DNA of 64,000 nucleotides from an uncultured Collinsella sp. (GCA_959602645.1 CAUGTZ010000001.1:1-64000); one strand, 5' to 3'; shown: positions 45,566 to 55,186, counted from the stretch's first letter. Notes: a model not told the origin generated them from the letters alone. Made by a program: numbers and translations.

Positions 45566-45795
45566 ACCCTCTGGGCAAAAAATGGCAAATATGAGTACTG
45601 TTACCAGTTTAGTAACAGCGCAATCTGGCTGAATTTGCCATCTTCTGTCAATTCCGAGCGTCATAAAGTCCCGAATCGTCATATTTAGAGGGTTGATTCT
45701 ATCCAATCCGAATCGATTGGTCTTAAATACTTTCCAGATGATATGTTACTGCTCAAACCACAGTACTCATATTTACCATTTTTTGCCCACAGGGT
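45566..45795. mobile_element. MITE-like element with 36-bp terminal inverted repeats
   Basis: Left end 45566-45601 and right end 45760-45795 are inverted copies matching at 34 of 36 positions; they contain GGGCAAAAAATGG and AAATATGAGTACTGT. The 158-bp AT-rich interior has no gene. Size and structure fit a miniature inverted-repeat element. It sits 180 bp ahead of the TOTE gene. Confidence 0.75.
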
Positions 45796-45975
45796 CTATT
45801 CGAGGATAGTTTCCTGCGCCTCAAGCCCACCTCATGGCCGCCAAAACCCATTCAGCAACAGCTACCGCACATTTTGACACCAGCCAAACACCACTCACGG
45901 AGGTGTACTCCGCTATCGCCGAACCAAAATCAGAGTCGAGTCCCTTAAAAATCAAAATAACGTACCCTCATTTCA

Positions 45976-48192
45976 ATGAACTCCGACAAGAACGGCATTT
46001 ACATGAGCACCGTCACGCATCAATACGCCCTCATCGGGGGCACGCTATTCCAATTCAAGAAAACCGTCGCCCATGTATCGGAGCCGCACAGCCAAATCGT
46101 CATCTGCGGCAACGGTCCAGACATCCGTTACGCAACACTGGAAGAATGGGAGAAAGCTGGCGAATCTTTCGATAGACGGGCACAGGTCGAGGGAATCGTC
46201 ACCAGTGCGAGCACAGCGCGCGACAAATTGGAACTCTTTCGCAATCTCTTTACTGGCCGCAAAGATGTTTACGCTCATGGGTACCGCAGAAAAGACGGGG
46301 GAATCGGCTATACACCAGCCTGCGCAAATGAGTGGAAGGCAGGCATTTGCCCCAAACTAAATCGTCAGAAAACCAAATGCGCGGAATGCGGCAACCGCAT
46401 CTTCCCCGAGCTGAGCGATGCCACGATCATCGCCCATTTCAAAGGCAACGACGACAGGCTCCGAGACGTCATAGGTCAATACGTTCTCGATAGTGACAGC
46501 AACACAAAAGTCCTGGTCATCGACTTTGACGGATCCGATTGGAAAGAAGCGACAAACGCCATTCGGCTTGTCGCAAAAAACCATGGAATCGATGCTGCAG
46601 TCGAGCGATCGAGATCAGGTAACGGCGCACATGTCTGGTTTTTCTTCCTAGAGCTCACCAGCGCAAAGATCGCACGAGAATTTGGAAGCAGCCTTATCAC
46701 CGAAGCGGCGGCGCTCAACAAGACAATCACCTTTGAAGCTTTTGACCGGATGCTGCCCGCGCAGTCCACCATTCCTGAGGGCGGCTTCGGAAATCTCATA
46801 GCACTGCCTTTTCAAGGAAAAGCGCAGCGAAAAGGGAACAGTGTATTTGTTGACGAGCAATTTGAGCCCTTTCCCGATCAATGGCTTTACCTTTCGCAAA
46901 TTCAGCTGATTCCACATGCAACGGTGCAAAATCTGATCGAAAGCATCGACAATAAACCGCATGGAATATCAGCTGCAGTGGCGGGAAACACCGCCGCGCC
47001 ACATTCTCAGAGGCCGCGAAAGCGGCTTCCGCTCGCGCCGCAGGACTTCCCGTCATCGCTACCCGTCACGCAAGCCGATATGCTCTACATAACCGAAAAA
47101 TCTCTGAGCCCGGCCGCCCAGATGGAGGTTCGCAGGCTTGCAACATTTGCCAACCCGGAATTCTTCCGTGCCCAATCAATGCACCAATCGGTATTCGGCA
47201 AACCGCGGTACATAGACCTCAGCGAACTTAGAGATGGCTGCGTTGCGATTCCCAGAGGCTGTAAAGCACAACTCGAGCGGCTGCTTCAAGAAGCCGGCGC
47301 TTCTGCTCACTATTCAGACAAGCGCATGTCGGGCAATCCAATTGTGATGACATTTAAAGGGGCTCTTCGCCCTGAACAGCAAATTGCCGCCGAACAGATG
47401 CTCAACTGTGAAGACGGGATCATGTCCGCGCCGACGGGTTTCGGGAAAACCGTCATTGGAGCCTATCTTATTGCTGCCATCGGTCTTCCAACGCTTGTCA
47501 TCGTTCCCAAGACTGCGCTCATTGCCCAATGGAAATCCCAGCTCGAACGGTTTATCGACATTACGGATAACAGAAAGCCAGTTCGAACCCCAAAAGGACG
47601 AATCAGTAAAAGGCAGCCTCCGCTCATTGGCCAAATCGGAGGAGGCAAAACCGCCATAAGCCATCTCATCGACATTGCTTCATTCCAGTCTTTGTCCAGC
47701 AAGGACCCCCAGACCGGAGAACCAATAGCCAAGGAGTTCGTTCGTGATTACGGCCTCATCATCTGTGATGAATGTCACCATGCAGCCGCACCACAGCTTG
47801 AGCTCGTCCTCAAGTCCGCTCCAGCCAAATATGTATACGGCCTTTCCGCGACGCCCGAACGCTCGGACGGACTCACGCGAGCACTCTCAATGCTCTGCGG
47901 CCCGCTTCGCCATGTCATTGATCCAAAAACGCAAGCAATCCAACAGGGAATTCAGCGCGTTGTTAGGCCGCGTTTTACCGGAGTTCGACTACCCGCCTAC
48001 GAACCAGGGGCGTCCTTTAATCAAGTTCTCGATCTCCTGTGTGCGCACACAGCGAGAAACGAAGCGATTGTCGACGATGCCCTCGAGACCGCGTCAAACG
48101 GTCGACATCCGCTTGTGCTATCCAAAAGGAAAAACATGCCGAAGAGCTATGTAGGCTGCTTCAAAGCCGCGGACACGAACCTATACTCTTAA
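45976..48192 (+). CDS. TOTE-type primase / SF2 helicase, 5' part of a frameshifted gene
   Basis: 738 residues before a frameshift. Residues ~75-235 form an archaeo-eukaryotic-type primase domain as in TOTE conflict-system proteins: LFRNLFTGRKDVYAHGYRRK, GYTPACANEWKAGICPK, a KCAECGNRIF zinc-type site, VLVIDFDG and VERSRSGNGAHVWFFF with the acidic and histidine residues of the primase site. An SF2 helicase follows: SAPTGFGKT (Walker A, about 482), IICDECHHAA (DECH box) and GLSATPER. The frame is lost at a run of five A near 48130, inside the second RecA-like half. The start is uncertain (45976 or 46003; no clear ribosome binding site). Likely mobile or defence-linked. Confidence 0.8.
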   Translation: MNSDKNGIYMSTVTHQYALIGGTLFQFKKTVAHVSEPHSQIVICGNGPDIRYATLEEWEKAGESFDRRAQVEGIVTSASTARDKLELFRNLFTGRKDVYAHGYRRKDGGIGYTPACANEWKAGICPKLNRQKTKCAECGNRIFPELSDATIIAHFKGNDDRLRDVIGQYVLDSDSNTKVLVIDFDGSDWKEATNAIRLVAKNHGIDAAVERSRSGNGAHVWFFFLELTSAKIAREFGSSLITEAAALNKTITFEAFDRMLPAQSTIPEGGFGNLIALPFQGKAQRKGNSVFVDEQFEPFPDQWLYLSQIQLIPHATVQNLIESIDNKPHGISAAVAGNTAAPHSQRPRKRLPLAPQDFPSSLPVTQADMLYITEKSLSPAAQMEVRRLATFANPEFFRAQSMHQSVFGKPRYIDLSELRDGCVAIPRGCKAQLERLLQEAGASAHYSDKRMSGNPIVMTFKGALRPEQQIAAEQMLNCEDGIMSAPTGFGKTVIGAYLIAAIGLPTLVIVPKTALIAQWKSQLERFIDITDNRKPVRTPKGRISKRQPPLIGQIGGGKTAISHLIDIASFQSLSSKDPQTGEPIAKEFVRDYGLIICDECHHAAAPQLELVLKSAPAKYVYGLSATPERSDGLTRALSMLCGPLRHVIDPKTQAIQQGIQRVVRPRFTGVRLPAYEPGASFNQVLDLLCAHTARNEAIVDDALETASNGRHPLVLSKRKNMPKSYVGCFKAADTNLYS

Positions 48193-48986
48193 CCGGAGAA
48201 ATCGACGCCAAAGAAAGAAAGGCAATACTGAACAGCCTTCCCGGCTTCGAGCATGAGCATCGAATTATCATCGCAACCGAAAGCCTTCTGAGCGAGGGTT
48301 TCGACCTGTCTTACCTTGACACTCTGCTCATTGCCACACCGATATCTTGGGACGGCAGCATAACGCAGCAGGCAGGCAGACTACATAGAAGTCACGAGGG
48401 CAAGCAGCGGGTTGAGATATTCGACTATGTTGATTTGTCGATACCCATGCTCGCGCGTATGTACCAGAAGAGACTCAAGACCTACGCAAAGCTAGGGTAT
48501 GAAGTCTTTGCAGCAAATGACAACAAACGGGCCGATCAAAACATCCTCGTTAGGCCGGCAAGGGCCGTGGAGGCCTTAGCGGATGACATCGCGCGCGCAA
48601 CGAAAAGCATTTTTATTGCCGCGCCCTACGCATCCGCTGCATGCCTCGCAAAGCTCGCTGCCGTACTCACAGGCGCCGCCGCCCGTGGGATTGCCCTTGA
48701 GATTTTAATTGCCTCGACTCCGCACAATGACGTGAAAGCGATTTTTACCGAGATAAACGTCGACTATTCCATCAAAGACGAAGGGCGCCTGTGCGCGTCA
48801 GTAATTGACGAGGAAACCGTCTGGTACGGAACCATTCCATTACTGGCCTTTCCTAAGAAAGAGGACTGCAGCATCCGTTTCAAAAGCAGCGAAGTTGCAG
48901 CCGAGCTTTTAAGCGAAATCCAGCGAAGAGGAGAACCGGAGGTCGCAGCCACGAACGGGACGTCTCCAACAGTTACGGTGGAATAG
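48122..48986 (+). pseudogene. TOTE helicase C-terminal half and PLD-like nuclease, 3' part after the frameshift
   Basis: Continuation of the gene in the -1 frame. It resumes at KHAEELCRLLQSRGHEPILL and includes helicase motifs V-VI (IATESLLSEGFDLSYLDTLL, QQAGRLHRSHEGKQRVEIFD). The last ~150 residues resemble a phospholipase D-type nuclease: FIAAPYASAACLAKLAAVL, then a degenerate second half around VIDEETVWYGTIPLL, where a full HxK motif is not obvious. One added A in the A5 run restores a continuous reading SKRKKHAEEL. It has no start codon or ribosome binding site of its own worth trusting. The stop codon touches the right direct repeat. Confidence 0.75.
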
Positions 48987-49014
48987 GGGCCGTTTTTGGC
49001 CAATCGGCCGCGAA
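48983..49014. repeat. Right direct repeat of the TOTE locus
   Basis: ATAGGGGCCGTTTTTGGCCA followed by ATCGGCCGCGAA, matching 45445-45474 in the same orientation. It can also fold as GGCCG/CGGCC and might serve as terminator. Confidence 0.6.
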
Positions 49015-49049
49015 TCAATCCCTATCCCCTGCGAATCATAAGCGAGCAA

Positions 49050-49358
49050 TCAGCCCTGCGGGCCCTGAAACAGCTCCTCATGCGAGCCCATTCTGACCAG
49101 TCGGATCACAGGATTAGTCTTATACGGCAAGTAGAGCACGACCACATCGACCAAGCCATCGGATAGATGGAAATCGATGTGGCCGTTGTAGTTTCCGCCC
49201 GGGTTTGAAAGCTCATGGGCGCCATATTCCGCGGGAAGCGAGCCGCGAGCTGCAAGCTCTGCGACCGCCGCCCTAAACTCGGTTTTTAACTGCGGATGCA
49301 TGCGCATCGTTCGTTTGTAGTCCGCCTTAAATTGAGCCTCGACTTTAATCTCGAACAT
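49050..49358 (-). CDS. RelE/YafQ-type toxin
   Basis: 102-residue mRNA interferase-like toxin. The pattern FKADYKRTMR, then LPAEYGAHELSNPGGNYNGH and HIDFHLSDGLVDVVVLYLP..., ending RLVRMGSHEELF, is that of YafQ/RelE proteins, which cut mRNA in the ribosome A site; the basic and aromatic residues and the terminal SHEELF are conserved. It starts 2 nt behind the antitoxin stop codon. Second gene of the toxin-antitoxin operon. Confidence 0.9.
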   Translation of the reverse strand: MFEIKVEAQFKADYKRTMRMHPQLKTEFRAAVAELAARGSLPAEYGAHELSNPGGNYNGHIDFHLSDGLVDVVVLYLPYKTNPVIRLVRMGSHEELFQGPQG

Positions 49359-49360
49359 CG

Positions 49361-49660
49361 CTAGTCCTCATCGAGGAATGACATAAGCTCATCAGCGTTG
49401 TTGAATGACGGACTATCGTCCAGCAAAATCCCCAACTCATGAGCCTCGGCAATCACCATGGAACGCCTCGTTGCCTCATTGGGAACTTCGGATCGACCAA
49501 CAATCTCAAAAGGAATCTTTCGCTGATTTACAAGCTGACGAACAGCAAGGTTGAGATACGAATTGAGACTCAGGCCAACCGAATCCAAGAACTCAGTCGC
49601 CTGTTCCTTGAGCCCCTCTTCGATGCGAACCGTCGTAGGCTTAACTGTTGCTGCAGGCAT
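49361..49660 (-). CDS. RelB/DinJ-family antitoxin
   Basis: 99-residue antitoxin. The N-terminal ribbon-helix-helix (TTVRIEEGLKEQATEFLDSVG followed by LSLNSYLNLAVRQLV) binds DNA; the C-terminal acidic part (SPSFNNADELMSFLDED) wraps the toxin. ATG at 49660 is fixed by GAGGAGG 6 nt upstream; the frame extends upstream through the operator palindrome and is not coding there. Autoregulates through the palindrome at 49701-49750 (inferred). Confidence 0.92.
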   Translation of the reverse strand: MPAATVKPTTVRIEEGLKEQATEFLDSVGLSLNSYLNLAVRQLVNQRKIPFEIVGRSEVPNEATRRSMVIAEAHELGILLDDSPSFNNADELMSFLDED

Positions 49661-49691
49661 TTGCGACCTCCTCGCTCTCGTCTTTTGCATC

Positions 49692-49750
49692 AGTATACCC
49701 AATATGCATGGCAATGTGATGTTAGATAGCATCAGATTGCCATGCATATT
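49692..49750 (-). promoter_or_regulatory. Operator/promoter of the toxin-antitoxin pair
   Basis: AATATGCATGGCAAT (49701-49715) and ATTGCCATGCATATT (49736-49750) are exact 15-bp complements; GATG/CATC pairs lie inside the 20-bp spacer. A minus-strand -10 box TATACT is at 49697-49692. This fits a ribbon-helix-helix operator. Confidence 0.75.
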
Positions 49751-49773
49751 CATGTCGCGTGGACACGAATGCT

Positions 49774-50532
49774 CTACATCAGTCCGCTCAGGGCGATGTC
49801 GACGGCCTCGTTGAGGTCGTCGGTGATGTGGACGAGGTCTGGATCGAGTGGGCTGATCATGCCGGCATCCATCACCGGACCGTTGAGCCAGTCGAACAGG
49901 CCCTGCCAGTACTCGGTGCCCACCAAAACGAGGGGCATGCGCTTAACCTTGTGCGTCTGCACCAGCGTAAGCACCTCGAACATCTCGTCGAGCGTACCAA
50001 AACCACCGGGAAACACGATGGCGCCCGAGCTGTATTTGACGAACATGGTCTTGCGCACAAAGAAGTAACGGAAGTCCATGCCAAGGTTCACGTATTTGTT
50101 GAGCCCCTGCTCGTGCGGCAGCTCAATGCCCAAACCAACCGACTTGCCGTTGACACTCGCCGCTCCCCTGTTGGCCGCTTCCATGATGCCGGGGCCGCCA
50201 CCGGTGATGACCGCCACGCCGCGCTGGGCAATCTTGCGCCCGACGGTACGCGCCGCCTTGTAGAGCGGATCGGTCTTGGGCGTACGGGCACTGCCGAAGA
50301 TGGTCACTGCAGGACCAAGCTCGGCAAGCGCGCCAAAGCCATCGACAAACTCTGCCTGGATGCGCAGCACGCGCCAGGGGTCGGCGTGCAGCCAGTCGGT
50401 CGAGCCCTCGGGCGCCAGCAGGTTGGCGTAGGTGTTGTCCTTAGGAATCATGGGGCCGCGCATAACCACGGGGCCGCGTCGGTACGTCTCGTCGTAGGCC
50501 GGCTCGCCCTCGACGTTCTCATTCTTAATCAT
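49774..50532 (-). CDS. LOG-family Rossmann protein (TIGR00730 type)
   Basis: 252-residue protein related to cytokinin-activating LOG nucleotide phosphoribohydrolases. VTIFGSARTPKTDPLY at about residue 77, GVAVITGGGPGIMEAANRGA at about 107 and the hallmark PGGFGTLDEMFE at about 178 are present. It probably splits a nucleoside monophosphate into base and ribose phosphate. AGGAG is 6 nt before the ATG. About 60 residues precede the usual LOG core. Confidence 0.9.
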   Translation of the reverse strand: MIKNENVEGEPAYDETYRRGPVVMRGPMIPKDNTYANLLAPEGSTDWLHADPWRVLRIQAEFVDGFGALAELGPAVTIFGSARTPKTDPLYKAARTVGRKIAQRGVAVITGGGPGIMEAANRGAASVNGKSVGLGIELPHEQGLNKYVNLGMDFRYFFVRKTMFVKYSSGAIVFPGGFGTLDEMFEVLTLVQTHKVKRMPLVLVGTEYWQGLFDWLNGPVMDAGMISPLDPDLVHITDDLNEAVDIALSGLM

Positions 50533-50666
50533 GGGATACTCCTATCGAAAAAAGAAACGGGCGGGGTCGACGCCATGCGTCAAACACCCGCCCGAACATC
50601 AACTATTCGGTATGGTACCCATGATGCATCATGCGCTTGCAAGGCATCGGTCAGCGGTCGCGGCTC

Positions 50667-51806
<1,140 letters not shown>

Positions 51807-52076
51807 AAACTGGAACTCCTTGGTTGCGGTTCATACGCAAACCATTATACGGGCAACCCGCAAGAAGCACCGACTCGACAGAAACTGGCGCGAGGAGGAT
51901 ACGGCAGGGACACGGCAAATGAGCGTGGATTTTTGGACGCTTACCGGATGAGCGTGGATAATCTCCCACTTTTGCCCAAAGCACAGCCCAAAAACGGGAG
52001 AATATCCACTTTCATTCTGCGGGCACTCATTTAAGTACGTCCCCGATGAGTGGAGCTATTTACCAGCCGCGGCAAC
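51807..52076. other. Gap with an imperfect hairpin
   Basis: GTGGATAATCTCCC (51954-51967) and GGGAGAATATCCAC (51996-52009) pair with two mismatches; GAGCGTGGAT occurs twice (51921 and 51950). No gene recognised. Confidence 0.4.
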
Positions 52077-52241
52077 GCCGATGTTTTGGCAAAGACAGCG
52101 AGCGGGTCGCATTTGAGACAAGGTGACGTGAAACGAAAGGGCGCTGACCTTCTGGTCGCGCCCTTGAAGTTGAACGTCAGATTGTCCAAATGCGGCCCGC
52201 GCAGCGTCGGCCCGTTACGCGGTTTGGTAAAACCGCGTAAC
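52077..52241 (-). repeat. Repeat R4 copy 1: structured element behind the SDR gene
   Basis: Positions 52094-52212 are identical over 119 bp to 55280-55398. The unit is self-complementary: GCGGGTCGCATTTG with CAAATGCGGCCCGC, TGACGT with ACGTCA, and AAGGGCGC with GCGCCCTT in the centre. Next to it GTTACGCGGTTT/AAACCGCGTAAC forms a hairpin 2 nt behind the SDR stop codon. On the minus strand the central hairpin runs into TTTCGTTT, so it may terminate. Confidence 0.85.
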
Positions 52242-52243
52242 TC

Positions 52244-53044
52244 CTACGGACGCTGGCCCATGCCACCCTCGAGGGTGACGGTCTCGCCGTTCATGTACTT
52301 AAAGTCGGGACCGCAGAGCTGAACGACAACGCGGCCGATTTCCTTCTCGACGTCGCCGTAGTGGCCTGCCGGCGGCATGTGGACGTTGGCCTTGAACGCC
52401 TCGGGATAGGCATCTTGGAAGTTCTCGAGCGCGGCGGTCCAAGCAAGCGGGCAAACGATGTTGACGTTGATGCCGTCCTTGCCCCACTCGTTGGCGGCGA
52501 CGCGAGTCAGGCCGCGGATGCCCTCCTTGGCGGCAGCATAGCTGCACTGGCCGTAGTTGCCAAACAGGCCGGCGCCCGAAGCAAAGTTGACCACGGAGCC
52601 CTTGGTCTCCTTCAGGTGCGGATAGGCCTTCTGCATGTACAGATAGGTGGCATACAGACCGGAGTAAATGGCCAGGTTAAACTGATCCATGGTGTGGTCG
52701 GCGATGGTCACGCCCGAGGCGCTGGCCTGAGCGTTGTTAACGACGGCGTCGATGCGACCGAACTCCTCAATCGCCTTGTCGATAACGTTCTGCACGACGG
52801 CCTCGTTGTCCTGACCGGCGGAGACATCGGCCTGAACAGGAAGAACCTTAACGCCGTACTCAGCCTCGAGAGACTCCTTGGCGGCCTCGAGCTTGGCAAC
52901 GTTGCGGCCGGTGATGACGAGGTTCGCGCCCTCCTTGGCAAAAGCGATATCGATGCCGTAACCGATGGAGCCAGCGGAGCCGTCCTTGAGCGTGGCCTTG
53001 CCGCCGCCGGTGACGATCACGGTCTTACCAGTGAAAAGTCCCAT
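52244..53044 (-). CDS. SDR-family oxidoreductase
   Basis: 266-residue short-chain dehydrogenase. The Rossmann start VIVTGGGKATLKDGSAGSIG is longer than the normal TGxxxGxG loop by about eight residues. VNNAQASASG replaces NNAG, and the catalytic pair is in SGAGLFGN and YAAAKEG (YxxxK). Ends with the usual substrate loop and C-terminal strand NGETVTLEGGMG. Substrate unknown; steroid or sugar alcohol oxidoreductases of this size are common in gut Coriobacteriia. ATG at 53044 has AAAGGA 7 nt upstream. R4 copy 1 lies directly behind. Confidence 0.85.
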   Translation of the reverse strand: MGLFTGKTVIVTGGGKATLKDGSAGSIGYGIDIAFAKEGANLVITGRNVAKLEAAKESLEAEYGVKVLPVQADVSAGQDNEAVVQNVIDKAIEEFGRIDAVVNNAQASASGVTIADHTMDQFNLAIYSGLYATYLYMQKAYPHLKETKGSVVNFASGAGLFGNYGQCSYAAAKEGIRGLTRVAANEWGKDGINVNIVCPLAWTAALENFQDAYPEAFKANVHMPPAGHYGDVEKEIGRVVVQLCGPDFKYMNGETVTLEGGMGQRP

Positions 53045-53338
53045 ACAAAGTCCTTTCAAATCGCGACGGGCCCGCCCGTCGACTGCGCGCATCCAACTTC
53101 ACGCGCCAAAAGCTGACATGCAACTTTAGCGTGTTCAAGTGAATAGAAAAGGCCTCGGTAGGCGAACGGCATAACGTCTTTCGGCGAAGGGATTGTCAAG
53201 TACAAACTGGATAAAGTGGCCGAGTTTTTGCTATCGACACGAGCCATCGAACACGTTTTGAAACTTTGCTGCAGCGCGCGGGATGTCGGCGCGAGACTTT
53301 ATCATAGGGTGACAAACAACGATGAGGAGCACATGCCT

Positions 53339-55120
53339 ATGACAGACGAGCTGGACCCCCAGACTCAACAGCATATTGATAACTCCGCAGACACCATTGA
53401 CGACTGCGATACTTCCACCAGAAGCGATGGCGGCATTGATACCGCTGTCGAGGAGGCTCCTGCCGCCGCAGACGAGGCCGCAGACGCAAATGTCGCCGCA
53501 GAGCAAGACAAAGAAGAGCAGCTAGAGCAGCCGGACCCGAGCGATACTGAGCCCAAGGCTGAGAACGCTCCGCAAGCAGCAGGCCCCATCGAGGTGTCTT
53601 CGGAAGAAGAGCTCGACGCCGTCATGGACTCCATGATGGATGCCGTCAAAGCGATGAAAGACGCCGTGGCCGACGCTGACGTTGACGCCGAGGAAGAGGA
53701 GGCCGCCGAGGCAGCCTCGACCTTCGTACCCGGCGAGACTCCGGTTGCCGACCAGGGCAGCACCATGCCCTCGTTTCTGCAGCTCGAGCATCCCACGATT
53801 GGCGCCGATGCGGTCGACCCGCACGCAGCAGGCTTTTCTGTAATCGAGGGCGGTACCGGCAATATCGCCGTGCCGCAGGCTGCCGATGCGGACGCTGCCG
53901 ACACCGCTCGCCCGACCGCCCCGCACTCCTCCGCCGCGAGCCGCGATCTGGGGACCGCTGTCTCGAACACTGCGAACGCCGTGGGCACCTTTATCGCCCA
54001 GGGTGCCTCGGCCATGCGCGAGATGAACGCCGCGAAAAAGGCACTTGCCGATGCCCGCGCCCACCTGGCCGAACTTGAGCAGCGCATTGCCGATCAGGCC
54101 GAGGAACTCGAGACGCGCCAGGATATCGCAGGCCGCTACGACCAGATCGTCGCCGACCAGCGCCAGGCGATTGCCACGGCCCAAAAGACTGCAGCGGCCG
54201 CCGAGATTGACCGTGATGCCCACGCCTCCAAAGCGACAGAGCTCAAGGGTCAGCTCGAACAAATGAAGACAGAGGATGACGCGACTGAGCTCCGTCTGAA
54301 GGCCGCGCTCGATGCCGTGGAGGCCCGCGAGGCGAGCTCGCGCGAGACCGGCAACCGCCTCGTTCGACGTCTTGAGGATTCCAAGCGCATCCGCGACAAG
54401 GTGAAGGCAGAGCGAGACGCCGGCATTGCCGCCGCACAACAAACCGTCGACGCCACGCGCGCCCAGCTCGAGACGCTGCGTCATGAGTATGCCGAGCTGC
54501 AACGCAATCCCTCGGCAAATCCCGCCAACTATACGGTGCGCACCAGCGAGCTCTCGATGCAGATTTCCGACACGGCAGATGCCCTGCGTAAAGCCGAAGA
54601 AGATGTCCCGCGCATCACCGCCGACCTTGAGCACTCGCTTGCCGCAGCCGAGCAGGCCGTCGAGCAGGCTCAAGCCCCTATCGCCGACGCAAAACGCGCG
54701 CACCAAGCCGTGACGACCGAAGCCGATGCCGCGCGCGACGAGCTGCAGACGGCGAAGACAGCCGCCGCGACTCGTCAGCGCGAACTGCGCGAGAAGATCA
54801 CTGCCGAGGACAAGGCACGCCGCGACCAGGAGCAGAGCATCGCCAACGCCCAAGCAGATGCCGCACATGCGCAGTCGATCATCGAACAGGCGACCGAAGT
54901 GCACGACCACCCAGAGATCACTGAGTCGCTTGCAGGATCCTTGGCCCGAGACAAAGCCGAACACACCGAGACCGAGCGAGAAGTCGCCCAGCTCGAGGCC
55001 ACCGAGGACGCGGTGCGCGAACGTACCCGCGACTCACGCATCAAATTCACCGGCGCCATCGTCTGCATCGTTGCCGTAGTTCTCGTGATCATCTTGATCT
55101 GGCTGTTCGCGAGCAAGTAA
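53339..55120 (+). CDS. Tail-anchored coiled-coil protein
   Basis: 593-residue protein of unknown family. Residues 1-170 are strongly acidic and probably disordered (AEQDKEEQLEQPDPSDTEPK); a long alanine/glutamate/arginine-rich coiled coil runs from about 230 to 565 with SMC-like heptads; a single membrane segment (TGAIVCIVAVVLVIILIWLF) ends four residues from the C-terminus. It is likely held at the membrane with the coil in the cytoplasm. ATG at 53339 is preferred because GAGGAG is 9 nt upstream; ATG at 53333 is too close. Cell-shape or division scaffolding is a guess. Confidence 0.75.
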   Translation: MTDELDPQTQQHIDNSADTIDDCDTSTRSDGGIDTAVEEAPAAADEAADANVAAEQDKEEQLEQPDPSDTEPKAENAPQAAGPIEVSSEEELDAVMDSMMDAVKAMKDAVADADVDAEEEEAAEAASTFVPGETPVADQGSTMPSFLQLEHPTIGADAVDPHAAGFSVIEGGTGNIAVPQAADADAADTARPTAPHSSAASRDLGTAVSNTANAVGTFIAQGASAMREMNAAKKALADARAHLAELEQRIADQAEELETRQDIAGRYDQIVADQRQAIATAQKTAAAAEIDRDAHASKATELKGQLEQMKTEDDATELRLKAALDAVEAREASSRETGNRLVRRLEDSKRIRDKVKAERDAGIAAAQQTVDATRAQLETLRHEYAELQRNPSANPANYTVRTSELSMQISDTADALRKAEEDVPRITADLEHSLAAAEQAVEQAQAPIADAKRAHQAVTTEADAARDELQTAKTAAATRQRELREKITAEDKARRDQEQSIANAQADAAHAQSIIEQATEVHDHPEITESLAGSLARDKAEHTETEREVAQLEATEDAVRERTRDSRIKFTGAIVCIVAVVLVIILIWLFASK

Positions 55121-55140
55121 CCACTCCCCAACGATTACAA

Positions 55141-55186
55141 GGACTGTCCCCAGGTGCCGGCACATAAGGAACGTCCCCAAGTGCCA
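55141..55186. repeat. Repeat R3
   Basis: GACTGTCCCCAGGTGCCGGC followed by ACATAAGGAACGTCCCCAAG and TGCC, two R3 units in a row, as at 12985. A partial R4-like start (GCCGATGTTTTGGCG) follows near 55198. Confidence 0.6.

Noticed and set aside
48039..48121. Independent start of the downstream TOTE frame at 48039
   Set aside because: Its first ~28 residues overlap the upstream frame and have no protein character; no ribosome binding site.
48122..48140. Canonical -1 slippery heptamer in the TOTE gene
   Set aside because: The zero-frame heptamer is G AAA AAC, not the canonical X XXY YYZ pattern, and no clear downstream pseudoknot was seen; a homopolymer indel is the simpler reading.
49661..49753. 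Longer N-terminus for the RelB/DinJ antitoxin
   Set aside because: The extension reads through the operator palindrome and -10 box; the strong GAGGAGG before 49660 sets the start.
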